Assembly: GCA_021816745.1 (NCBI GenBank)
Contig: JAKAWY010000001.1
Coordinates: 1-64,000, forward strand
Source of the DNA: Thermoplasmata archaeon
GTDB lineage: Archaea; Thermoplasmatota; Thermoplasmata; Thermoplasmatales; Thermoplasmataceae
Direction of reading: 5' to 3'
DNA length: 64,000 nt
Every line of letters starts with the position of its first letter. The first letter of the stretch is position 1. Of this stretch, positions 1 through 5,971 are shown one piece after another. The notes beneath the pieces were generated by a model. The model was not told the origin of the DNA, searched no databases, and saw only the letters and a program-made list of their open reading frames with translations. The position numbers were made by a program, and so were the translations under genes.

Positions 1-247
1 GGACCTGTGATGTCATCATCACATTCACATGAGAAAATTTTCCAATAGCCACCTGCGTGGCATTCTCTCCATGGTTATTCAGCCATACTGTGGAAACCAG
101 AAGCACGAATTGAACGTGAGTCAATCCTGTTTCCCTCAGTGCCTTTTTCATTCTTCGTTGCCAGACATTAGTTACCTGCCAAAGTAGAAACCCTGGACTC
201 TTGTCTGGGGTCTCGAATCTTGTGGATATCTTACGCGAGGACGTCAT
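1..247 (-). CDS. MarR-family transcriptional regulator, 3' part cut by window edge
   Basis: Reading the minus strand from an ATG at 247 gives 82 open codons that run off the left edge. The visible residues include PGFLLWQVTNVWQRRMKKAL and then LTHVQFVLL, which is the N-terminal helix and start of the winged helix typical of MarR regulators. Members of this family are dimeric repressors that respond to small phenolic or oxidative ligands; the ligand here is unknown. A strong purine-rich Shine-Dalgarno stretch (GAGGGGAGGGGG) sits just upstream. The gene begins 16 bp after the stop of the SRPBCC gene and probably shares its transcript. The DNA-recognition helix and C-terminal dimerisation helices lie mostly outside the window, so specificity cannot be judged. 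Confidence 0.8.
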   Translation of the reverse strand, partial: MTSSRKISTRFETPDKSPGFLLWQVTNVWQRRMKKALRETGLTHVQFVLLVSTVWLNNHGENATQVAIGKFSHVNVMMTSQV

Positions 248-263
248 ACAGTTCCCCCTCCCC

Positions 264-713
264 TCAACGGAACTTGCAAAATTTATCCAGGAAAATGGCC
301 ATTCTTGCTAGGGACTCCATTGTGCCGGGTATCCCGAAAGATGTGCCCGTCCCCAATTTCTCTTCGAACTCTTCCTTTCCTGGGCAGGAAATGGAAACGT
401 GATGTGTGAGTTGAATTTTTCCATCAGAAAGATCTGTAAAAGTGTGAACGAATTTCAAGTAAGCACCTATATCATCCATTATGGTTTCATCAGAGAACCC
501 TTTATCAGGATCTGCAAAAACAATTCTATAACTCATTATTCCCTGTCCATCCGGCTCAATTTTTCCTTTTGCACCTTCCTTGAATTCCCCATCGAGTGAT
601 ATATTTTCGATTCCCTGATCCCAAATTGGCCAAGATTCAACATTACTATAAAGGGCCCACAGTGCTTTCTTACTCGCTTTGGTTGTTATGCTATGTTCGA
701 AATTCCATGTCAT
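264..713 (-). CDS. SRPBCC (START-like) family protein
   Basis: This 149-residue protein has the layout of the SRPBCC/polyketide-cyclase-like superfamily. It starts with a short beta strand and the helix ALWALYSNVESWPIWDQG, continues with alternating strands, and ends with a long C-terminal helix (SLARMAIFLDKF). Such proteins form a helix-grip pocket that binds hydrophobic ligands; many bacterial members paired with regulators are of unknown role. Here it is followed after 16 bp by a MarR gene in the same direction, which suggests that the regulator senses or controls whatever the pocket protein handles. That link is inferred from position only. No catalytic residues are evident. Confidence 0.75.
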   Translation of the reverse strand: MTWNFEHSITTKASKKALWALYSNVESWPIWDQGIENISLDGEFKEGAKGKIEPDGQGIMSYRIVFADPDKGFSDETIMDDIGAYLKFVHTFTDLSDGKIQLTHHVSISCPGKEEFEEKLGTGTSFGIPGTMESLARMAIFLDKFCKFR

Positions 714-973
714 GATACTACAATAGCGGTATGATATGCGTGTATATAATATGCGCGCTTATTATTTTTCGAATACTGATTTCAACCTAAAGGCATTCGT
801 TTAAAGCTAATCAAATCTCGACTGATCCATTCTCTCTATCTTTATTATGATCTATGAGACTTTTAGAATGGGGATAATTGTATGACTCTCATCCTTTTAC
901 TGCGATTAAGATTTTTACGCTAATTTGGTCCACTCTATCAGATTTTCATCCAAAATCTCTTTTACCTCTATAA

Positions 974-1440
974 GATATACTGACCACGGAAAGATATCGA
1001 CTAGACTACGACCCACGAGTCGATGCAGCATACATAAAAATTGGATCTGGTAAAGTAGTGGAATCCACAGAATTCGAAAGCGAGTGGTTATTGACCTTGA
1101 TCGCAACAGACGACTTGTTGGAATTGAGGTTCTGCATTTTTCCAAGAGCAAACTAGATCTTAATAATCTTACAGCAACCCGGTTCGGAAATCTCGCTTCT
1201 GAAGTCAGATAATTCTGTTCACGCCATGCAACGCAAAGAATGTGTGAATGAAGAGTAGGTTGGGCTGGTAGTGAACTTGTGCTTTCAAAGCCGGATAGAA
1301 CTATAGAGTTAGAAAAAGAAAAGAAAGACAGAAAGAAAATTGTTGATCATGCTTTGGTCGTAACATTTAGAGAAACAGAAGGAATGATTGCTGTCATAAC
1401 TTTGTTCTTTGCTTCAACAATAGATAAATACTTTTCATAA
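974..1440 (+). pseudogene. decayed DUF2283 / DUF4258-like gene pair
   Basis: No intact ORF exists here, but two family-like reading tracks can be followed. From about 998 one frame reads DYDPRVDAAYIKI...GKVVES, the DUF2283 N-terminus. Near 1070-1085 the frame shifts and continues as RVVIDLDRNRRLVGIEVL, the DUF2283 C-terminus, stopping at 1210-1212. Immediately after, SRHATQRM, an in-frame TGA at 1249, then LSKPDRTIEL and a tail with VDHALVVTFRETEGMIAVIT up to the TAA at 1438 resemble DUF4258. Both families are small and often adjacent in archaea and bacteria, where a toxin-antitoxin-like role is suspected. No ATG precedes the first part, so the unit is almost certainly dead. Confidence 0.7.
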
Positions 1441-1563
1441 CTTTAAGCGATTTTTTGAGTATAAATCAAAGACTTTAAACAAAATTGTATGTTGATTGTC
1501 GCCAATTATGATTTTCCCGATTTATATACGCATCAGGAATGGAATTTGATAAGGCAAAAAGAA

Positions 1564-1773
1564 TTATACGCGAGTGAACCCCACAATCACCAGTATTATC
1601 ATCATCGCTATGTAAATCCTGAGGAACCAGAATGCAATCTTTGTTCTCCTGCTGAAGGATACTTTGGTTACGTGTACTTTATCATGGATCTCAATCTCCT
1701 CCCTGCTTAAGAAATGCTCAAAATCAGGAAGATTTTGTTCGTTTCCTTTCTTTTCTGAATGATGCTTTGACAA
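1564..1773 (-). CDS. small single-pass membrane protein downstream of NRAMP-like transporter
   Basis: This 69-residue protein has a charged N-terminal half (HHSEKKGNEQ, REEIEIHDKVH) and one C-terminal hydrophobic segment around residues 47-66 (FWFLRIYIAMMIILVIVGF). It begins with TTG at 1773, preceded by a run of six G that serves as a Shine-Dalgarno site, 11 bp after the transporter stop. That spacing makes co-transcription very likely. I do not recognise the family. It could be an accessory subunit or a stability/regulatory peptide for the transporter. An ORF on the opposite strand (1489-1710) overlaps it but has no family-like features. Confidence 0.6.
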   Translation of the reverse strand: MSKHHSEKKGNEQNLPDFEHFLSREEIEIHDKVHVTKVSFSRRTKIAFWFLRIYIAMMIILVIVGFTRV

Positions 1774-1784
1774 CTTGTTCCCCC

Positions 1785-3200
1785 CTATAATAACGATATG
1801 AGATGGTTAAATACTGCAGGAAGTGCAACGGATATTCCATAAAAGGCATTCATCACTATCAGAAAGGCTATTATTCCAAATCCCACGGCATTTTGCCACT
1901 TTTTGTTGACATGATCACCCATAATTTCCTTATCATTCAAAAGCATCAGAAGAAACAGCATCGCGGCAGGCATGAATATTGTTGCAATCACCTGTACTGT
2001 AAGGTTCAGGTATCCCAACGGAGCACCGGGTATCAATGTTATAGCTGCTGCAGATATCAAAGCAGTAAAACTTGGAATATAAAACTTGAGTGATTTTCTG
2101 TCCCTTACTGGTAAGTTTATGCTTCCCTTCCATCCAAAAGCTTCACTTACAGCCCACGATGTGCTCGCTGATATGGCAATGGCAGCAATAAATCCAGCCT
2201 CCACGAGTCCCACGGCAAAAAGCTCCATGGGAAAAACACCAACTTTGGAGGCAAAAATCTGAAGGATTCTAGTGACGCCAATAGTACCGCCTGTGTCTGA
2301 ACCGTATACAGTCATTCCCGTAAGAATAATAATACAAATAGCGACGGTGACCATAATTACAGAACCAATGAATGTGTCTATCTGCCCTCTCCTGATGTCG
2401 CTCTTGGTCAGTCCTTTATCAACAACTGAAGATTGCTGGAAGAAAAGCATCCATGGTGCAATGGTTGTACCGAGGTTTGCCAGAATAACATATATGAAAA
2501 GTGATCCGACTCCACCGTTTATCCTCCAGTTTATGAAACTGCTGGAAACCAGAGACCAGTTGGGACTGGGAAGATAAAGAAGAAGTGGAATGAAGATTAA
2601 ATTGAATGACGCTATCAGTAGAGAAACTCTCTCCCAGCTGTAATATCTTAAAAACAGCTGGATTGAAATAACCAAGGCAACGAACACAATAGCCGATATA
2701 ACAGGCGGAACCCCAAAGATAGACAATCCTACCGTTATTCCTATGAACTCTGTTATGAATGTCAGGAAGTTTGCGATAACCAGGTCACCAAGCGAGAAGG
2801 AACCCCAAAACCTTCCATACCGTTTCCAGATCATTTCGGCATGTCCACGGTGTGTCACTGCACCGAGTCTTACTGTCATTTCCTGAACGAAATAAGCAAC
2901 TGGCAGCATCAAAATCATGAAAGGGATGAAGAAACCAATACCGAAAATCGATCCTGTTTGCGCATATGTTATGACACCACCAGCGTCGTTATCGGCAACC
3001 ATTACCAGGATCCCTGGTCCAAGAAGCATCAGGAAAAGCTCAAATCTCGATGCAAAGGTATGCTTCTCCTTATGAAGCAATACGTGAAGTCGATCCTCTG
3101 CCCTGAGTCTTTCCTCTGAGGGCATTACCTCTATTTTTTTAAGAAGTTCTGTGTCAGAAAGGTCGTGCTTATGTGTTTTCCATAAACTAATGGTTCTCAC
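1785..3200 (-). CDS. NRAMP-related metal ion transporter, probably Mg2+ type
   Basis: This 471-residue polytopic membrane protein has the SLC11/NRAMP fold with about 11 membrane segments after a 50-residue cytoplasmic extension. In true NRAMPs the metal is held by DPGN in helix 1 and MPHN in helix 6. Here these read DNDAGG (residues 70-75) and APWM (248-251), so the sulphur ligand for Mn2+/Fe2+ is missing. This pattern is that of the NRAMP-related magnesium transporter clade (NRMT), as known to me; Mg2+ transport here is inferred. The start is GTG at 3200, overlapping a 56-codon ORF by 14 bp; an AGGTGA motif covers this start, so an ATT start nine bases in or M26 are alternatives. A small membrane-protein gene follows. 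Confidence 0.85.
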   Translation of the reverse strand: MRTISLWKTHKHDLSDTELLKKIEVMPSEERLRAEDRLHVLLHKEKHTFASRFELFLMLLGPGILVMVADNDAGGVITYAQTGSIFGIGFFIPFMILMLPVAYFVQEMTVRLGAVTHRGHAEMIWKRYGRFWGSFSLGDLVIANFLTFITEFIGITVGLSIFGVPPVISAIVFVALVISIQLFLRYYSWERVSLLIASFNLIFIPLLLYLPSPNWSLVSSSFINWRINGGVGSLFIYVILANLGTTIAPWMLFFQQSSVVDKGLTKSDIRRGQIDTFIGSVIMVTVAICIIILTGMTVYGSDTGGTIGVTRILQIFASKVGVFPMELFAVGLVEAGFIAAIAISASTSWAVSEAFGWKGSINLPVRDRKSLKFYIPSFTALISAAAITLIPGAPLGYLNLTVQVIATIFMPAAMLFLLMLLNDKEIMGDHVNKKWQNAVGFGIIAFLIVMNAFYGISVALPAVFNHLISLL

Positions 3201-3357
3201 CTGCAGGTTTTAAAATAAATAACGCCCCTGGCACCATCTTATTGGCAACTTGATCTTCTTCAGCAACAATTCTGTGCGGAATTTCAAGATAGAAGTATCC
3301 GGCAGAACGAGTTCTTAATATTTCTGGATAGCAAAACTCCATTTCCAGGTGGCTCAT
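3187..3357 (-). CDS. 56-residue protein leading the transporter operon
   Basis: This short ORF starts with ATG at 3357 behind a good Shine-Dalgarno (GAGGAGGTTGAACG) and ends with TAG at 3187, overlapping the transporter start by 14 bp. The product begins MSHLEMEFCYPEILRTRSAG and has a hydrophobic-patterned centre, YFYLEIPHRIVAEEDQ, but no transmembrane segment. I do not recognise it. The overlap suggests translational coupling, so it may be a regulatory leader or a cytosolic partner of the transporter. The strong ribosome site and tight overlap argue that it is real; the lack of a known family argues for caution. Confidence 0.55.
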   Translation of the reverse strand: MSHLEMEFCYPEILRTRSAGYFYLEIPHRIVAEEDQVANKMVPGALFILKPAGENH

Positions 3358-3534
3358 CGTTCAACCTCCTCACTTCTCCCATTGGGGAGATTCTTCAATC
3401 ATATAAATAAGTCTCGTAACAGCTTTTTTCAATAATATCGGTAGAAGGATACTGTGATTTTTTCTGATTCTCATACCCATAAGAATGTTGTAAACAGGCA
3501 ATATTAATTCAAAATGTAACCAGTTATGGTATTT

Positions 3535-3966
3535 TCACTTATTTTTATTCTTAGATTTGGCTGAGTTTATTTCTATGGCCCCTAAGATGACAGATGCCAG
3601 GGCTGATCCATCAATGGCATCACTTTCATTAAAGTCAATTGCCCGTACTGTCCTGCTGTCCAGTCTGGTGTTAAAGATGCCCCCGGGATCCTGTACCTTT
3701 GCCCCCTGTGGGAAAGTCAGCCTGACTGCGTTCTTAAGAATATCAGCAACGCACACTATCCCATTATGAGACCAGACAGGAACACCCTCCGGCCTGCTTG
3801 GTTTCTTCCACTTGACCTCCTCAATTATCTCCAGATCTGTTTTCAAAATTATGGCTCTCAATTCTGACAATCTTCTGCCACGCCAGTCATCTGAAGCTTT
3901 GATTATATTGTCGATTTCCCGGGAAGGGGATAGAAAACCTGTAGAATTACCATTATCAGGCTTCAA
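3535..3966 (-). CDS. DUF1801 domain protein
   Basis: This 143-residue protein matches the DUF1801 (YdhG-like) pattern: an N-terminal helix pair (REIDNIIKASDDWRGRRLSELRAII), then IIEEVKWKKPSRPEGVPVWS and the strand HNGIVCVADILKNAVRLTFPQGA. The family is a small alpha/beta fold related to YdhG/YjhQ proteins and has no established enzymatic role. The start is taken as TTG at 3966, which overlaps the stop of the preceding ATPase fragment (TTGA); two stops lie in frame a little further upstream. The lysine-rich tail (KSKNKNK) is poorly conserved in appearance. Its neighbours are accessory or decayed genes, so recent acquisition is possible. Confidence 0.8.
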   Translation of the reverse strand: MKPDNGNSTGFLSPSREIDNIIKASDDWRGRRLSELRAIILKTDLEIIEEVKWKKPSRPEGVPVWSHNGIVCVADILKNAVRLTFPQGAKVQDPGGIFNTRLDSRTVRAIDFNESDAIDGSALASVILGAIEINSAKSKNKNK

Positions 3967-4151
3967 CTGGATCCCACCGCCTTTCTTGCAGGAAAATAAA
4001 CTCCCCTCTTATCAATAATTCTGTTAATAAGCTCAATCTTTTTCACTCGTTTCCTTCCATAAATGATAAAAAGTGAAGAACCCTCATTTGAATAAGCATT
4101 TTCAAGAATTTTTAACCTGTTTTTCCTGTCTGTGAATTTTTGTTGAGACAT
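3963..4151 (-). pseudogene. N-terminal fragment of an archaeal-type ATPase (PF01637-like)
   Basis: The 62 codons read like the first part of the archaeal ATPase family common in Thermoplasmata and Sulfolobales: FTDRKNRLKILENAY, a strand FIIYG, then RKRVKKIELINRII and KRGVYFPA. The family normally has GRRRVGKTEL as its P-loop and about 350-450 residues. Here the glycine-lysine-threonine core is changed to VKKIE, and the protein ends after the second strand. It is therefore both truncated and without a functional nucleotide site. It overlaps the following DUF1801 start by a few bases. I regard it as a remnant rather than a working gene. Confidence 0.65.
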
Positions 4152-4164
4152 AAGTATAATACTT
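4152..4164. repeat. short inverted repeat at the 5' end of the ATPase remnant
   Basis: AAGTAT and ATACTT face each other with a single A between them, directly before the ATG of the ATPase fragment, and the similarity extends outward imperfectly (ACATAA / TTTATGT). It could be a promoter or operator of the lost gene, or chance in AT-rich DNA. Confidence 0.35.
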
Positions 4165-4650
4165 TATGTTCAACAGTTATTTCTAAGTACCCAATAATCA
4201 TCAATTCTAAGTTTCAAATGCATCCAACCAGTTAATTTGTGCTTTTAGAGTAACATGATCAAATAATGGACCACTTCTATCAACAATTTACTTTTATAAC
4301 ATACATCCATTCAATGTAAACGTGGAAGATTACAAAATTGAATGAAGAATGGTTCTTGAAAACATAGAAAGATTCATAAGTAGTCATGAGTGAAGCGTCA
4401 GGATGCTACAAGGATCAATATTGCAATTTATACTGATGATCATCTCAACCTGAAAATTTATCATGCTTCATAATTCATTTCGTAATTCAAATCCCTGTCA
4501 ATGAATACATAATGAACTGATCCTTATCAAGGCTATAAACCGTTTATCCAAAACCAATCAAAACATACACAATCGGTAGTGTCAATCAAGCATGTTCATT
4601 TCAGTGTATACTGAACACCAGAAACCATTCACATCATGAGAATAAAGAAA
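4165..4650. other. intergenic stretch without recognisable gene
   Basis: About 490 bp of AT-rich DNA between the ATPase remnant and the VapBC promoter. I followed all frames for family-like fragments and found only short open stretches broken by stops. No tRNA-like fold or tandem repeat was seen. Confidence 0.5.
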
Positions 4651-4685
4651 AGAATATAAGTATTGTAATCACATGTAATCATATG
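4651..4685 (+). promoter_or_regulatory. promoter and direct repeat upstream of vapB
   Basis: A TATA-like element (AGAATATAAG, 4651-4660) lies about 25-30 bp before the vapB ATG at 4683, which fits a leaderless transcript. Between them a direct repeat, GTAATCACAT followed by GTAATCATAT (4666-4685), runs into the start codon. VapB/VapBC complexes commonly autorepress by binding repeated sites at their promoter; this is a candidate operator, inferred from position. Confidence 0.5.
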
Positions 4686-4934
4686 CGAACAAATGTTATC
4701 GCTATTCGAATAGATGATTACATGGCTGATCTGATTGAAAAACTCATAAAGTACAAAATTGCTAAAAACAAGACTGATGCATTGAGGTGGATTATGCAGA
4801 ATGGCACACAAAACACTAAAAAGACTATAGAAAGAAAAGAAAGAAGTGAACTCATAATTAAAAAATGGAAAAAAGAAGGTCTCCCGGTGATGCCCCAGGA
4901 TTTATCCGAAATTTCCATCAAGGACAGGGAGTGA
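4683..4934 (+). CDS. vapB: VapB-type antitoxin
   Basis: This 83-residue protein starts with RTNVIAIRIDDYMADLIEKL, a ribbon-helix-helix-like strand plus helix, and ends in a charged, flexible tail that would wrap the toxin. It sits one base upstream of a PIN-domain gene, the standard antitoxin-toxin order. Such antitoxins neutralise the VapC ribonuclease and bind their own promoter. The ATG at 4683 follows a TATA box at leaderless distance. The family assignment rests on size, N-terminal pattern and partner; I am confident of the role and less so of the exact subfamily. Confidence 0.85.
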   Translation: MRTNVIAIRIDDYMADLIEKLIKYKIAKNKTDALRWIMQNGTQNTKKTIERKERSELIIKKWKKEGLPVMPQDLSEISIKDRE

Positions 4935-4935
4935 T

Positions 4936-5346
4936 ATGAATTACATTGATACAAATGTAATAATCGCGTATTTGAATGAAAAAGACGTGAATCATTCCAG
5001 AGCTTTGAAGGTTCTGGATAAAAGTGAAAGAACAATTACATCTCCAATTGCACTCCTGGAATTGAGATCAGTATTTTCCAGAACAACAAATTTTGAAGTA
5101 GACGAGATCGAAGCTTTTGTGGATTATTTGCCCGAAATCAATCTGGAAGTTCCTGAAGTAGATATGAATACAATTTTCAACAATGCATCTGAGATCGCGA
5201 CCAAAATCAGAATGCGAACACTGGATATTTTGCATCTGTCTGCCAGTGCAATACTTAATGCCAGTGATTTTGTAACATTTGACAGCGAATTTAAAGAAAA
5301 AGAGATTGAAATAGCTGGGTTTGGCCTGAGAATCATATCGGGATGA
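4936..5346 (+). CDS. vapC: VapC-type PIN-domain ribonuclease toxin
   Basis: This 136-residue PIN-domain protein has the expected acidic metal-binding residues: D5 in YIDTNVIIAYL, E42 in SPIALLELRS, D96 in RTLDILHLSA and D115 in FVTFDSEF. VapC toxins are Mg2+-dependent endoribonucleases that cleave tRNA or rRNA and arrest growth until the antitoxin is restored. The start ATG follows the vapB stop directly, giving translational coupling. All four acidic positions are intact, so the toxin is probably active. Target RNA cannot be predicted. Confidence 0.92.
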   Translation: MNYIDTNVIIAYLNEKDVNHSRALKVLDKSERTITSPIALLELRSVFSRTTNFEVDEIEAFVDYLPEINLEVPEVDMNTIFNNASEIATKIRMRTLDILHLSASAILNASDFVTFDSEFKEKEIEIAGFGLRIISG

Positions 5347-5507
5347 ACAAAATTACTGTGAATTCCCTGAAGAACTGAGCCGCATTAAGTTTCAATGTCT
5401 GGATGAATGTGGTCAGATTTCTCAGAAAAAATGGTCATCGGTTTTGATCATTAATCTTAGTGAAACAATGAGGTTGATTTATTACTCACACATATGTGTA
5501 TGATTCA

Positions 5508-5738
5508 ATGGGAAGCAAAAACATTTCAATTTCTGATGAAGCATATTCCAGATTGAAGAAAATGAAAGGCAAAAATGAAAGCTTTACTGACTTAATCATC
5601 AGACTGACCAACAAGGTGTCTCTTCTGGACCTTAGAGGAATACTTACATCAGAGGAGGCTCATCAGATACTTGAGGGACTAAAAGAGTCCAGGAAACTGA
5701 GCAGGGAGAGGTTTGATCCCGTATCAGAAGAAGATTAA
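5508..5738 (+). CDS. orphan VapB antitoxin (DUF217/UPF0330 type)
   Basis: The product, MGSKNISISDEAYSRLKKMK followed by a helix with ESFTDLIIRL, is a textbook DUF217/VapB antitoxin of 76 residues from the ATG at 5508; a GTG four codons upstream (5496) is an alternative start. The C-terminal part (GILTSEEAHQILEGLKESRK) would bind a VapC. In intact systems the PIN toxin follows at once, but here only its last 32 codons remain. The gene may persist as a solitary antitoxin that blocks other VapC proteins or as a regulator. A TTTATTA element 24-30 bp upstream suggests it is still transcribed. Confidence 0.85.
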   Translation: MGSKNISISDEAYSRLKKMKGKNESFTDLIIRLTNKVSLLDLRGILTSEEAHQILEGLKESRKLSRERFDPVSEED

Positions 5739-5744
5739 CAGACA

Positions 5745-5843
5745 ATGATAGCTGGAATATGCAGAGTTAATGGAGAACCAATACTTACAAGAAATGTGAA
5801 TCATTTTTCTAATATTGATAGAGTCAGCGTTGAGTCATATTGA
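5745..5843 (+). pseudogene. C-terminal remnant of VapC toxin
   Basis: An open stretch of 32 codons from ATG 5745 encodes MIAGICRVNGEPILTRNVNH and ends VSVESY. This is the final helix and strand of a PIN domain, where VapC proteins normally read LIAGIALVNG...LTRN...FxRIEGLEVE. The first roughly 100 residues, with most catalytic aspartates, are missing. It lies six bases after the orphan antitoxin stop, so an internal deletion of the toxin gene is the simplest history. It should be catalytically inactive. Confidence 0.75.
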
Positions 5844-5937
5844 TTGACTTTGACGGTATTTATCAGTAATTTTCTATTCCAAATATTGCCAGATCGACCA
5901 CGTATTTCCAAGACATGTGATTGAGTCAAATAAATTG

Positions 5938-5947
5938 AAATATAATT
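5938..5947 (+). promoter_or_regulatory. TATA box of isocitrate dehydrogenase gene
   Basis: AAATATAATT lies 25-34 bp upstream of the ATG at 5972, the distance expected when transcription starts at or a few bases before the start codon. No Shine-Dalgarno is visible, consistent with a leaderless mRNA. Confidence 0.5.
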
Positions 5948-5971
5948 ACACATACTGTGAATTGAAACAAG

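Noticed and set aside
220-402. Plus-strand open frame of 60 codons
   Set aside because: It is antisense to the end of the SRPBCC gene and the start of the MarR gene, both of which have family-like sequence.
915-1151. Minus-strand open frame of 78 codons
   Set aside because: It is the reverse image of the DUF2283-like track and shows no family pattern or ribosome site.
1489-1710. Plus-strand open frame of 73 codons
   Set aside because: It overlaps the small membrane-protein gene after the transporter; composition (many H, Y, N) looks like antisense of a coding region.
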